The translations under genes were made by a program, and so were the position numbers. The notes beneath the pieces were generated by a model, which saw only the letters and a list, made by a program, of their open reading frames with translations, was not told the origin of the DNA and ran no database searches. Shown here piece after piece: positions 49,198 to 58,575 of a stretch of DNA of 64,000 bases. Origin of the DNA: Gordonia sp. (in: high G+C Gram-positive bacteria) (GTDB lineage: Bacteria; Actinomycetota; Actinomycetes; Mycobacteriales; Mycobacteriaceae); NCBI RefSeq assembly GCF_020438995.1, contig NZ_JAGQTN010000258.1, forward strand, positions 1 through 64,000, read 5' to 3'. Each line of letters begins with the position of its first letter. Position 1 is the stretch's first letter.

Positions 49198-50781
49198 GTG
49201 CGAAAGAGATCGATCGTGGTCCTCGTTGCGGCGACGGCGCTGGTTGCCGTCGGGTGCTCGTCGTCGGATTCGGGTGAAGCGAAGGATCAGATCGTGCTTG
49301 CCGACGGGCAGGAACTCGGCGACTTCAACCCGCTCACCTACTACGGCAGCCTCGGCGTATCGCCGATCTACCAGGGACTTCTCGCGCCGTCGGCCGACGA
49401 CGACTCACGGGTGCCCGACCTGGTGCCCGCGCTCGCCGAGTCGGCTCCACAGCGGACCGCGCCCCGTGTCTGGCGGGTGGCGCTGCGCAGCGGGGTGACG
49501 TTCTCCGACGGCTCCACGTTCGACGCGGCCGATGTGGTCGCGACCTACGACGCGGTGCGTGACCCGAAGGTGGCCAGCGAAATCGCCACCGACTTCGACC
49601 CGATCGCCTCGATCGCCGCCGACGGGCCGGCCGCGGTGACGGTCACGATGGCCACCGATGCCGACCCGTCGCCGTACCTGCTGCTGGGCATCGTGCCGTC
49701 GGAGAAGGTGCAGCCCGACCCGGTGGCCAACTGGACACTCAACAAGGCGCCCGTCGGCACCGGCCCATACGTGCTGAAGTCCCTCGACCCCGATCAGGCG
49801 GTGCTGGAGGCCCGCGACGACTACTGGGGCGAGAAGCCGCAGCTCACACGGGTCGTTTACACCTACACCCCAGACGACAACACCCGCGCCCAGCGCGTCG
49901 TCGCCGGTGAGGTGGACGGGGCCAACCTGCCGCCGAAACTCGCCGCGAGCATCGGCAAACGGGACGGTGTCTCGATCGTGACAGCCAAGTCGGCCGACTG
50001 GCGCGGGGTGACCCTGCCCGCGGGCAACGCGTTCACCGCCGATCCGGCGGCCCGGTTGGCGATGAACGTGGGCGTCGACCGCGATGCACTGATCCGCGAC
50101 GTCCTCGGCGGCGCGGGATCACCTGCGAGCAACCCGATCTCGGACGTGTACACCGGCGTCTACGATCCGGCCGCACAATTCACCTACAGCGCCGACGAGG
50201 CCAAGCGGATCCTCGATGAGGCGGGCTGGCGTCCCGGCGCCGGTGGCGTCCGCGAAAAGGACGGCAAGAAGGCGGCATTCGAGCTGCTGTACAAGGCCGA
50301 GGACAGCGTGCGCCGCGATCTGGCGGTGGCGTTCGCGACGGCGATGAAACCACTCGGCATCGCGGTCACCCCGCGTGGGGCCACCTGGGATGAGATCCGG
50401 CCGAAGGTCGACTCGGTGGCTATCCTGCTCGGCGGCGGCGACACTCCCTACAGTATCGACTCGCAGGTCTACGACACCCTGCATACCCGCACCGCACAGT
50501 CGTCGACGTACGCCAACGCCGGAAACTTCACCGCGCCCGGACTCGACGCGCTCCTGGACGAATCACGTTCGAGCGCACCGGGACCGGAGAACGATGCCCG
50601 CTACCGGAAGATCCAGAGCGTCTACAAACAGCAGCCGCTCGCGGTGCTGCTGACCTTCCTGCACCACACCTACGCGGTGCGCGACACCGGCTGGAAGGGG
50701 GCGAATCCGATCATGGAACCGCATTCGCACGGAGTCGCGTGGGGGCCGTGGTGGGATCTCACCAAGTGGGAGAGATCGTAA
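49198..50781 (+). CDS. Peptide/nickel ABC transporter substrate-binding lipoprotein
   Basis: A 527-residue member of the SBP family 5 (DppA/NikA/OppA). The signal peptide ends in the lipobox VAVGC. The mature part begins FNPLTYYGSLGVSPIYQGL, then has the YVLKSLDPDQAVLEARDDYWG signature of the family, and the C-terminal LLDESRSSAPGPENDARYRK. The operon content fits a peptide or nickel importer; near-by ArsR favours a metal link but proves nothing. GTG 49198 has AGGGG upstream. Confidence 0.88.
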   Translation: MRKRSIVVLVAATALVAVGCSSSDSGEAKDQIVLADGQELGDFNPLTYYGSLGVSPIYQGLLAPSADDDSRVPDLVPALAESAPQRTAPRVWRVALRSGVTFSDGSTFDAADVVATYDAVRDPKVASEIATDFDPIASIAADGPAAVTVTMATDADPSPYLLLGIVPSEKVQPDPVANWTLNKAPVGTGPYVLKSLDPDQAVLEARDDYWGEKPQLTRVVYTYTPDDNTRAQRVVAGEVDGANLPPKLAASIGKRDGVSIVTAKSADWRGVTLPAGNAFTADPAARLAMNVGVDRDALIRDVLGGAGSPASNPISDVYTGVYDPAAQFTYSADEAKRILDEAGWRPGAGGVREKDGKKAAFELLYKAEDSVRRDLAVAFATAMKPLGIAVTPRGATWDEIRPKVDSVAILLGGGDTPYSIDSQVYDTLHTRTAQSSTYANAGNFTAPGLDALLDESRSSAPGPENDARYRKIQSVYKQQPLAVLLTFLHHTYAVRDTGWKGANPIMEPHSHGVAWGPWWDLTKWERS

Positions 50782-51959
50782 TGACGATCGATGAGACGAT
50801 GGCTTCCGTGACTGCCCGGGACGAGCCCGCTCCGCCGGTTGTGGTGCGAGGAGCGTCAATGACGAGCCTCGAAACCTCGCTCGATGACAATGTCGTCTCA
50901 CCGGGTTTCGAGGCTGGCAAGCTCGCACCTCAACCAGCGCCCGGGGAAGCGGGTGTGGGGGGTGCTGAGTCGGCGTCTCAACGAGGTAGGGGAAGGGCCG
51001 CTGCGCGATTACTGTTGCGGCGCAGCCTGGTCGGTATTCCGAGTCTGCTGGTGATCTCGCTGGCGATCTTCGGGCTCACCGCCGTCTCGCCGTTCGACCC
51101 CACCGCCGCTTACCTGAACAGTCCCGAGTTCGCGACGCAGGCGCAGCGGGATGCGGTCACCGATGCCTATGCGCTGGACCAGAACTGGTTCTCCGCGTGG
51201 TGGCACTGGTGGGGCGGCATCCTTACCGGCGATCTCGGCTGGTCGTCGACGAGGTCGCAGGAGGTGACAACCGTTATCGCGCAACGGCTTCCGTATACCC
51301 TCACCATGGCAGCACTGGCGCTGATCTCGGCGGCGATCATCGCGATCGGGCTCGGTGCGGTGATCGGGATGCGGCAGGGAGGTCTGCTCGATCGCGGATG
51401 TTCGGCGCTGGCAACGATTCTCGCGGCGACCCCGCCGTTCGTGGTGTCGTTGCTACTGGTCAGCGTGTTCGCCGTCGGGCTGGGTGCGTTCCCCACCTCC
51501 GGTGCGCGAAAACCGGGGGAGGACTACAGCTTCGGCGGACTCGTCAGCCACGGCGTGCTGCCGTACGTCGCGCTGACCGTCGCGATGATCCCGTGGCTGC
51601 TGTTGTCGATGCGGGCCGCCGTCGTGGAGGCGGTGACCTCCGATGCCGTCCGGGCCGCACTCTCACGCGGGATCGGCGGTTGGACACTGCTGCGCGGGCA
51701 CGTCGCTCCTGTGTCGGTGTTGCCGACGCTGGCGCTGCTGGGCACGCGGCTGCCTGAGCTGATCGCCGGTGCCGCGATCGTCGAAACCGTGTTCGGCTGG
51801 CCGGGATTGGCCGAATCTCTGGTCGACTCGGCAGTGGCACTGGACTTTCCGTTGCTCGCCGCGCTGGCCGTCGGCGCCGCCGCGCTGGTGCTGATCGGCT
51901 CGGCGCTCTCGGATGCCGCGGCGGTGTGGATCGACCCCCGGATAGGACTGACGGCATGA
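50781..51959 (+). CDS. Peptide/nickel ABC transporter permease (DppB/NikB-like)
   Basis: A 392-residue permease. The conserved C-terminal fold has about six helices: SLVGIPSLLVISLAIFGLTA at the start, EAVTSDAVRAALSRGIGGWTLLRG for the EAA-type loop, and IAGAAIVETVFGWPGLAESL. An N-terminal extension of about 90 residues precedes the first helix and is partly encoded by inverted repeat copies (residues about 19-52). The first ATG 50781 overlaps the SBP stop (TAATG). The extension is likely cytoplasmic and not conserved. Confidence 0.88.
   Translation: MTIDETMASVTARDEPAPPVVVRGASMTSLETSLDDNVVSPGFEAGKLAPQPAPGEAGVGGAESASQRGRGRAAARLLLRRSLVGIPSLLVISLAIFGLTAVSPFDPTAAYLNSPEFATQAQRDAVTDAYALDQNWFSAWWHWWGGILTGDLGWSSTRSQEVTTVIAQRLPYTLTMAALALISAAIIAIGLGAVIGMRQGGLLDRGCSALATILAATPPFVVSLLLVSVFAVGLGAFPTSGARKPGEDYSFGGLVSHGVLPYVALTVAMIPWLLLSMRAAVVEAVTSDAVRAALSRGIGGWTLLRGHVAPVSVLPTLALLGTRLPELIAGAAIVETVFGWPGLAESLVDSAVALDFPLLAALAVGAAALVLIGSALSDAAAVWIDPRIGLTA
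50837..50935. repeat. Inverted pair of dispersed repeat family B, in a coding region
   Basis: Copy 1 (50837-50876) starts GGTTGTGGTGCGAG and ends GAGCCTCGAAACC. Copy 2 (50904-50935) reads GGTTTCGAGGCTGGCAAG then CTCGCACCTCAACC, the reverse complement of the same element. They are separated by 27 bp. Elements of the GGTTGAGGTGCGAG...GCCTCGAAACC type are frequent intergenic repeats in mycolata, from memory; here they are translated. Confidence 0.7.
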
Positions 51960-52804
51960 CCGCGACCCTTCCGGATTCCGGAACCCGTTCCCGCATCCGG
52001 GATCTCGTCGACCGATGGCCGTGGATACTGCTCGCGACGATCGCGCTCGTCGCCGTGCTCTGGCCGATCGTGGCCGGTGAGCAATCGGCCGACTTCGCCC
52101 GCGCGCTGCTGCCGCCCGGTGATGCCGCGCTGCTCGGCACCGACCACTCCGGCTACGATATCGGCGTGAGAACCGCGGAGGGACTGCGGATCTCGATGAT
52201 CATCGCCTTGGCCTGCGCGGTCATCTCCACCGTCATCGGGCTGGCCGTCGGCATCGTGTCGGTGTCTGTCGGCGGCTGGTTCGACGCCCTCGTCATGCGG
52301 GTCGTCGACGGCATCAATGCCATGCCGCACCTGGTGATCGGGGTGGTCATCGCCGCCCTGTGGCGCGGCGAACCCGTCGCCATCATCGCCTCCATCGCGC
52401 TCACCCACTGGCCGGCCGTAGCCCGCGTGGTGCGCGCCGAACTGCTCGACAACCAGAACGCCGGCTGGATCGAATCGGCGCGGCTGGCCGGGGCGTCGAG
52501 ATGGTTCATCGGCACCCGGCACCTGCTGCCCGCCGTCATCGGGCAGGCGCTGGTCGCGATGACGATGCTGCTGCCGCACGCCGTCTGGCACGAGACCACG
52601 CTGTCGTTCCTCGGTGTCGGGCTATCCCCCGACGAGGCAAGTCTGGGAACACTTCTCGGTCAGGCCCGGGGAGACGTGCTGACCGGCGCATGGTGGACGC
52701 TTGCCGTGCCCGGGGTGGCACTCATCCTGGCCGCGCTGGCGTTCTCGGCAGCCGGCTCGGCACTCAAACGACGCTCGGCACCCGAATCGGGAGAAGTGTG
52801 GTGA
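51956..52804 (+). CDS. Peptide/nickel ABC transporter permease (DppC/NikC-like)
   Basis: A 282-residue permease with five or six helices. The DppC-type start DYAxGLLPP-like region reads SADFARALLPPGDAALLGTDHSGYDI, with the GTDHSGYD motif typical of this subunit. The EAA loop is ESARLAGASRWFIGTRHLLP. It overlaps permease 1 by 4 bp and the ATPase gene by 1 bp. Confidence 0.9.
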   Translation: MTATLPDSGTRSRIRDLVDRWPWILLATIALVAVLWPIVAGEQSADFARALLPPGDAALLGTDHSGYDIGVRTAEGLRISMIIALACAVISTVIGLAVGIVSVSVGGWFDALVMRVVDGINAMPHLVIGVVIAALWRGEPVAIIASIALTHWPAVARVVRAELLDNQNAGWIESARLAGASRWFIGTRHLLPAVIGQALVAMTMLLPHAVWHETTLSFLGVGLSPDEASLGTLLGQARGDVLTGAWWTLAVPGVALILAALAFSAAGSALKRRSAPESGEVW

Positions 52805-53577
52805 TGACAGAGGAGAACGGCGTCGCGGTGCGTTCATTGACCGTCGACATCTGGTCTCGCAGACGTGGGCATCGTGTCGGAGTGCGGGTGCTCGATGACG
52901 TGAGCCTCACCGTCGCACCACGATCGGTGACCGCGCTCATCGGCGAATCCGGTTGCGGCAAGTCGATGGTCGCCGCCGCACTCGGTGGGCTGCTGCCGCC
53001 GGGGTCGCGGGTGGACGGGTGGATCGACATCGGCGGACGCGAACTGGCCGCCGCGGGCCCCGACGCCTGGCGGGACCTGCGCGGAAAGGTCGTGGGCTCC
53101 GTACCGCAGTCGGCGGCGACATCATTCACCCCCGTTCGGACCATCGGCGATCAACTCGACGAGGTAATCGGCGTACTCGGATCGGCGCACACCGCCGGTG
53201 AACTGTGCGACCGCGTACACCTGCCCCGCCGCGCCCTCGACCGGTATCCGCACGAGATCTCCGGCGGTATGGCGCAACGTGCCGCGATCGCAGCCGCCAT
53301 CGTCGCCGATCCCGCTGTGATCGTCGCCGACGAACCCACCTCCGCGCTCGATCCGGAACTGGCCGAAGGGATCTGGGAACTGTTCGGCGATCTCGCCGAC
53401 GCCGGGGCTGCGGTGCTCGTCATCACCCACGACATGCATTCGCTGCTGGAATCGGGAGTCGCGTCGTCGATAGCGGTGATGCGGTCGGGAACCGTTGTCG
53501 AACAACGTGACCCGGTCGGCCTCGTCTCCGGAAACGGCTCACCGTATGTGCGGTCGTTTTTTGAAGCGGTCGTCTGA
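52804..53577 (+). CDS. Peptide/nickel ABC transporter ATP-binding protein (DppD/NikD-like)
   Basis: A 257-residue ATPase. Walker A is LIGESGCGKSMVAAAL, the signature ISGGMAQRAAIA, Walker B VIVADEPTSALD, H-loop VLVITHDMHSL. First of two ATPase subunits. GTG 52801 is an alternative start. Confidence 0.92.
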   Translation: MTEENGVAVRSLTVDIWSRRRGHRVGVRVLDDVSLTVAPRSVTALIGESGCGKSMVAAALGGLLPPGSRVDGWIDIGGRELAAAGPDAWRDLRGKVVGSVPQSAATSFTPVRTIGDQLDEVIGVLGSAHTAGELCDRVHLPRRALDRYPHEISGGMAQRAAIAAAIVADPAVIVADEPTSALDPELAEGIWELFGDLADAGAAVLVITHDMHSLLESGVASSIAVMRSGTVVEQRDPVGLVSGNGSPYVRSFFEAVV

Positions 53578-53595
53578 ATGGAAAGGCAACCACAC

Positions 53596-54258
53596 ATGAC
53601 GATCACCAGCACCACCGCCGACCGGATCGCCCTGCGCGACGGCATCCGGGCCATCGGGCTCGGAGTCCGGCTCGGCGGCGCGAACATCATCGACAACATC
53701 GACCTGCACATCCCCGCAGGACAATTCACCGGAATCACAGGCCCGTCGGGCACCGGCAAGACCACGCTGCTGCGCGCCCTCGCGGGCCTGACCGACCACA
53801 CCGGACACCTCACCTACGACGGATCGTCGACGCCGCGGACCGGCGGCATCGCGATGCTCGCCCAGCATCCGCGGCAGGTGTGCAACCCGCGCTGGACGCT
53901 GCGCAGAATCATCGCCGAACCGGCCGCCGTCGCCGGCCGTGACACCGACGTCGACGGGCTCGCGCAGCGGGTCGGGCTCGACGCCGACCTCCTGCACCGG
54001 GCACCCGGACAGGTCAGCGACGGCCAGCTCCAGCGTGCCTGCCTCGGCCGCGCCCTCGCCCAGCAACCCGACTATCTGCTGTGCGACGAACCCACCGCCA
54101 TGCTCGACCCGGTCGCCGCCCGCGGCGTGGTCGCCACCCTCGCCGAACTCGCCGATGACGGCGTGGGCATCGTCCTCGTGAGCCACAACCACGGCCTCGT
54201 CCGGGCGCGCTGTACGCACACGCTGTGCTTGGTTGACAAAACCTGCCCGAACGGCTGA
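53596..54258 (+). CDS. Peptide/nickel ABC transporter ATP-binding protein (DppF/NikE-like)
   Basis: A 220-residue ATPase. Walker A is ITGPSGTGKTTLL, the signature is VSDGQLQRACLGRAL (D in place of G, as in some DppF-type proteins), Walker B is YLLCDEPTAMLD, H-loop VLVSHNHG. It is shorter than usual DppF proteins, lacking the C-terminal oligopeptide-binding extension. ATG 53596 has GGAAAGG upstream; ATG 53578 is alternative. Last gene of the operon. Confidence 0.88.
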   Translation: MTITSTTADRIALRDGIRAIGLGVRLGGANIIDNIDLHIPAGQFTGITGPSGTGKTTLLRALAGLTDHTGHLTYDGSSTPRTGGIAMLAQHPRQVCNPRWTLRRIIAEPAAVAGRDTDVDGLAQRVGLDADLLHRAPGQVSDGQLQRACLGRALAQQPDYLLCDEPTAMLDPVAARGVVATLAELADDGVGIVLVSHNHGLVRARCTHTLCLVDKTCPNG

Positions 54259-54334
54259 CCCCTCCCCGTCCGAAGGGGCAGGATGGAGCCACGACGCATA
54301 AGCGTCCGCTCATGCATGCGAGACGGGAGAACCA

Positions 54335-55447
54335 ATGAAGGTTACAGGCGCAATCCTGCGGGAGGTCGGCAAGCCGTGGCAGCTCGAGGAGTTCGAACTC
54401 GGGGACCCCGTCGAGGATGAGGTGCAGGTCAAGCTCGTCAGCTCGGGCCTGTGTCACTCCGACCACCATCTGCGCACCGGTGACAGTCCCGTCCCGCTGC
54501 CGGTCATCGGCGGACACGAAGGTGCCGGTGTGGTCACCAAGGTGGGGCCCGGTGTCACCCGGCTCAAGGAAGGCGACCACGTCGTCACCGCGTTCATCCC
54601 CGCCTGCGGCGTGTGTGAACCCTGTTCGCGTGGGCTGCAGAACATCTGCGACGAGGGCGCCCGGTTGATGAGCGGCCTGGCGATCTCCGACAACACCAAC
54701 CGCCTCACGACGCACGACGGTCTGCCGCTCACCCAAATGTGCCTGCTCGGCACGTTCGCCGAGTACATCACCGTCAACCAGGCGTCGCTGGTCAAGATCG
54801 AGGACGACATCCCGCTCAAGGAGGCGGCGCTGCTGGGTTGCGGTGTGGCCACCGGTTGGGGATCGGCCGCCCAGATCGGCGGCACCAGGACCGGCGACAC
54901 CGTCGTGGTCGTCGGTGTCGGCGGTGTCGGCATCAACTCCGTCCAGGGTGCTGTCGCCTCCGGTGCCCGGTTCGTCGTCGCCGTGGATCCCGTTCCGTTC
55001 AAGCGGGAGATGGCGCAGAAGATGGGCGCCACCCACACCTTCGCCTCCATGGAGGAAGCGCTGGGGCCCGTCGGTGAATTCACCTGGGGCAAGATGGCCA
55101 ACACCACCATCATCACCGTCGGTGTCATCGAAGGTGAGATGATCGCGCCCGCACTGGCACTCACCGCCAAGGGCGGACAGGTCGTCGTCACCGGCATGGG
55201 ACCGGCGTCCGACATCGACGTCAAACTCAGCCTCTTCGAACTGACGCTGCTGCAGAAGCGGGTGCAGGGAGCCATCTTCGGCGGTGCCGGACCGCGGACC
55301 CAGATCCCCAACCTGCTCAACGAATACCGGGCCGGCAAGCTCAATCTCGCCGACCTGGTCACCACCCGCTACACGCTCGACCAGGTCAACGAGGCCTACG
55401 ACGACATGCTCAACGGCAAGAACATCCGCGGCATGATCGAGTTCTAG
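54335..55447 (+). CDS. Zinc-dependent alcohol dehydrogenase, NDMA/mycofactocin type
   Basis: A 370-residue MDR dehydrogenase. The catalytic zinc Cys/His are in SGLCHSDHHLR and IGGHEGAG, the structural zinc cysteines in CGVCEPCSRGLQNICDEG, and the NAD site is VVVVGVGGVGINSVQGA. The segments LMSGLAISDNTNRL and LGTFAEYITVNQ match the NDMA-dependent subfamily, whose tightly bound nicotinamide cofactor is re-oxidised through mycofactocin. No mycofactocin genes are in the window. Physiological alcohol is unknown. Confidence 0.85.
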   Translation: MKVTGAILREVGKPWQLEEFELGDPVEDEVQVKLVSSGLCHSDHHLRTGDSPVPLPVIGGHEGAGVVTKVGPGVTRLKEGDHVVTAFIPACGVCEPCSRGLQNICDEGARLMSGLAISDNTNRLTTHDGLPLTQMCLLGTFAEYITVNQASLVKIEDDIPLKEAALLGCGVATGWGSAAQIGGTRTGDTVVVVGVGGVGINSVQGAVASGARFVVAVDPVPFKREMAQKMGATHTFASMEEALGPVGEFTWGKMANTTIITVGVIEGEMIAPALALTAKGGQVVVTGMGPASDIDVKLSLFELTLLQKRVQGAIFGGAGPRTQIPNLLNEYRAGKLNLADLVTTRYTLDQVNEAYDDMLNGKNIRGMIEF

Positions 55448-55450
55448 GAC

Positions 55451-57463
55451 TCACCAGATACGTACGCGTTCGGCTTCGTCGAGGTACAGGTCATTGTCCT
55501 CGGTGATGCCGAACGCGTCGTAGAAGGCGTCGACGTTGCGGACGACGCCGTTGCAGCGGAACTCCGGCGGGGAGTGCGGGTCGATGGACAGGCGCCGGAT
55601 CGCTTCGGCGTCACGAGTTTTGGTACGCCAGATCTGCGCCCAGCTGAAGAACACCCGTTGCACGCCGGTCAGTCCGTCGATCACCGGCGGTGTGTTGCCT
55701 TCTGTCGCAACGTCGTAGGCGACGAGTGCGATGGACAGGCCGCCCAGGTCGCCGATGTTCTCGCCGATGGTGAACTCGCCGTTGACCGTATGCTCGGGGT
55801 CGAGGCCGGTCGGGGTGAACTCGCTGTACTGGTCGATGAGTTTCTTTGTGCGCTTACCGAATTCGGTGCGGTCCGCCTCGCTCCACCAGTCCACGAGGTT
55901 GCCGTCGCCGTCGTACTTGGCGCCCTGATCGTCGAAGCCGTGGCCGATCTCGTGACCGATGACCGCGCCGATGCCGCCGTAGTTGGCGGCGTCGTCGGCG
56001 TCGGGATCGAAGAACGGCGGCTGCAGAATGGCTGCGGGGAACACGATCTCGTTCATGCCCGGGTTGTAGTAGGCGTTGACGGTCTGCGGGGTCATGAACC
56101 ATTCGTCGCGGTCGACGGGTGCGCCGATCTTGGCGAACTCGCGATCCTGCTCGAACGACATCGCCCGCGCGTAGTTGCCCACCAGATCACCGCGGTCGAC
56201 GACCAGCGCCGAATAGTCCCGCCAATGCGCCGGATAGCCGATTTTGGGGGTGAACTTGCCGAGTTTGGTGAGCGCCTTCTCCCGGGTGGCCGGCGTCATC
56301 CAGTCCAGGTCGGAGATGTTGCGCCGGTAGGCCTCCACCAGATTGGCGATCAGCTCGTCCATCCGGGCCTTGGCCTCCGGGCCGAAATGCTGCTCGACGT
56401 ACAGCTTGCCGACGGCGAAACCCATTGCGTCCTCGACGAACTCGACGCCCCGCTTCCAGCGGTCGCGGATCGTCTCGGCGCCCGTGAGGGTGCGGCCGTA
56501 GAAATCGAAGTGGGCGTCGTCGAACGGGGTCGACAGGAAGCGCGACGCGGTGCGCAGCAACCGCCATGCGAGCCACGACTTCCACTCGGCGAGCGGGCGG
56601 GCGGAGATCAGCTCGGCCGCACCGGAGACGAATGACGGCTGACCCACGACGACCTCGGAGAAGGTGGCTTCGCCGCTGGTGCCGAGGCCGCCGAACCAGG
56701 CGTCGACGTCGTATCCGGTTGCTGCGCCTGAGAACTCGGCCAGCGTCATCAGGTTGTACGACAGGCTCGCGTCGCGGCGGCGCACCACATCCCAGTGGGT
56801 GGCGGCGATGGCCGTCTCCAGATCCAGGATGGTGGCGGCCCGGCCGGCGGCGTCGTCGAGACCGGCCAGATCCAGCACCTGCTCGACGTGGGTGAGGTAG
56901 GCGGCGCGGGTGTCGGCGTGCTTGTCCTCGCGGTAGTACGACTCGTCGGGCAGTCCGAGACCCGACTGGGTGACGTGCACCAGATACCGGTCGGACTGCT
57001 TGGCGTCGGTGTCGACGTAGAAGCCGAACAGGCCGGGGACGCCATGCCTTTGCAGCCGGCCGAGCCGTTTGGTGAGTTGCCCGGTTGTCTCGATGGCCGC
57101 GATCGCGTCGAGTTCGCCGGCGATCGGGCCGAGGCCGAGGGCGTCGATGTGGTCGGTGTCCATGAAGGAGGCGTACAGGTCGCCGATCTTCTGGGCGTCA
57201 CTTCCGCTGGGCGGATCAGCCTCCGCGCAGCCGGTGATGATGTCGCGGACGTTCTCCTCGGCGCGGTCCCGTAGATGGTGGAACGCGCCGTCGACCGAGC
57301 GGTCCTCGGGGATGACGTGCGAGTCGAGCCACTTGCCGTTGACGTGGGTGAACAGGTCGTCGCCCACCGTGACCGAGTCATCGACCCACGAGAGGTCGAG
57401 ACCTGAGGGCAGGACGGCGGCGTTGTGTGAGGTGTCGGTTTGCGAAGTCGTCACCCTGCCCAT
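55451..57463 (-). CDS. M13 family zinc metallopeptidase (neprilysin/Zmp1-like)
   Basis: A 670-residue peptidase. Zinc site HEIGHGFDDQGAKYD with the third ligand in GENIGDLGGLSIALVAYD; substrate-binding NAYYNPGMNEIVFPAAILQ; C-terminal RMSIDPHSPPEFRCNG-like (RRLSIDPHSPPEFRCNG) motif that is typical of M13. No signal peptide is evident, as with mycobacterial Zmp1. The start is uncertain: ATG 57463 (MGRVTTSQ) or GTG 57454. It is convergent with the alcohol dehydrogenase, 3 bp apart. Confidence 0.92.
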   Translation of the reverse strand: MGRVTTSQTDTSHNAAVLPSGLDLSWVDDSVTVGDDLFTHVNGKWLDSHVIPEDRSVDGAFHHLRDRAEENVRDIITGCAEADPPSGSDAQKIGDLYASFMDTDHIDALGLGPIAGELDAIAAIETTGQLTKRLGRLQRHGVPGLFGFYVDTDAKQSDRYLVHVTQSGLGLPDESYYREDKHADTRAAYLTHVEQVLDLAGLDDAAGRAATILDLETAIAATHWDVVRRRDASLSYNLMTLAEFSGAATGYDVDAWFGGLGTSGEATFSEVVVGQPSFVSGAAELISARPLAEWKSWLAWRLLRTASRFLSTPFDDAHFDFYGRTLTGAETIRDRWKRGVEFVEDAMGFAVGKLYVEQHFGPEAKARMDELIANLVEAYRRNISDLDWMTPATREKALTKLGKFTPKIGYPAHWRDYSALVVDRGDLVGNYARAMSFEQDREFAKIGAPVDRDEWFMTPQTVNAYYNPGMNEIVFPAAILQPPFFDPDADDAANYGGIGAVIGHEIGHGFDDQGAKYDGDGNLVDWWSEADRTEFGKRTKKLIDQYSEFTPTGLDPEHTVNGEFTIGENIGDLGGLSIALVAYDVATEGNTPPVIDGLTGVQRVFFSWAQIWRTKTRDAEAIRRLSIDPHSPPEFRCNGVVRNVDAFYDAFGITEDNDLYLDEAERVRIW

Positions 57464-57506
57464 CCTGTCATCGGTGCGGCGGCCTGTCACCGGAGTTCGC
57501 GCCGGG

Positions 57507-57603
57507 CGAATTACTCGCCGAGTCTCCGGTTCAATTACTCCCCGAGCCTGCGGCTCAATTACTCCCCGAGCCTGCGGCTCAATTACTCCCCGAGCCTGCG
57601 GCT
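57507..57603. repeat. 24-bp tandem repeat duplicating the pirin 3' end
   Basis: Units CAATTACTCCCCGAGCCTGC plus GGCT start at 57532, 57556 and 57580; a diverged fourth lies at 57507-57531. On the minus strand each unit is AGC CGC AGG CTC GGG GAG TAA TTG, exactly the last six codons and stop of the pirin gene. The coding copy is the one at 57580. Confidence 0.9.
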
Positions 57604-58380
57604 CATCGCCCAGACCAGGAGTTCGCAGTCGGTGATCGCGGTGACCGGTTCGCCGCCGATGTCGCCTGTGCGGACCGCATCGCCCGTGCCGAGCGTCTCG
57701 TCGGCCAGCCGGAGGCTGCCGGCGGTGACGAACAGGTGGGTGAATCGTGCGGGCGGCAGTGCCACGGATGCGCCCGCGGCCAGGCGTGCGGCGAACATCG
57801 TCGATGATCGGTTGGCGATGCGGATGGCCGAATCGTGTGCGGGGTCCCCGGATGCGACCGCGACCAGCCCGCCGCGCCCGAGCTCACCGGTCACGTCGTG
57901 CTGGTCGTAGGACGGGGCGTGACCGGACTCGTCGGGTGCGATCCACATCGCCACGAAGCGGGTTTCTGCTGCCTGTACCACGTCGTTCATCTCACTGTGC
58001 AGGATCCCGGTCCCCGCGCTCATCCGCTGGGCCAGGCCCGGGTGGATGACACCGCAGTGGCCCTCGGAGTCCTGGTGCACGAGCGATCCCTCGGTGACCC
58101 AGGTGACGATCTCGGTTTCGCGGTGTGGGTGGGTGTCGAAACCGTGGCCGGGCGACACGCGCTCGTCGTTATTCACCAGCAGAGTCCCGAAATGGGTGTT
58201 GTCTGGGTCATAATGGTCGCCGAAAGAGAAGCTGTGCCGGGACGTGACCGAGTCGGTGGCGGTCGTCGCCCGATCTTGCGCCCTGATGATCGTCAGGGCG
58301 CCGGAGTCGGCGATCGCAGCGGACCGATGAGACGGGTGCCGGGACGAGAAGGTGAGGCCGAGCTGGGACGGGACGGGCAT
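57583..58380 (-). CDS. Pirin family protein
   Basis: A 265-residue (from ATG 58380) bicupin protein. The pirin N-terminal domain starts at LTIIRAQDRATTATDSVTSR and HSFSFGDHYDPDN; metal ligands lie in GHGFDTHPHRETEIVTWVTEG (three His and Glu) with the fourth His in GVIHPGLAQRMSAGTGILHSE. Activities of pirins include quercetin dioxygenase and transcription cofactor roles; none can be assigned here. An ATG at 58461 would add 27 residues. The C-terminal SRRLGE is also found in three tandem copies after the stop. Confidence 0.85.
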   Translation of the reverse strand: MPVPSQLGLTFSSRHPSHRSAAIADSGALTIIRAQDRATTATDSVTSRHSFSFGDHYDPDNTHFGTLLVNNDERVSPGHGFDTHPHRETEIVTWVTEGSLVHQDSEGHCGVIHPGLAQRMSAGTGILHSEMNDVVQAAETRFVAMWIAPDESGHAPSYDQHDVTGELGRGGLVAVASGDPAHDSAIRIANRSSTMFAARLAAGASVALPPARFTHLFVTAGSLRLADETLGTGDAVRTGDIGGEPVTAITDCELLVWAMSRRLGE

Positions 58381-58575
58381 AAGCTCAAGTATGTAACGCG
58401 GCAGGTCGAAGTACCGAAATTCAGGAAAGGCCGTCGCGGGCTCAGGTGTGACCGGGTCCATGTCAACGTTGGTTGGTGAGGTTCTGGCCCTGAGTTATTA
58501 TTGTGACGGTTCTGAATTCCGGATGGCAGCTGGCACACCTGCGGCATGCCCGTGACAAGAGTGAAAACTGTGACT

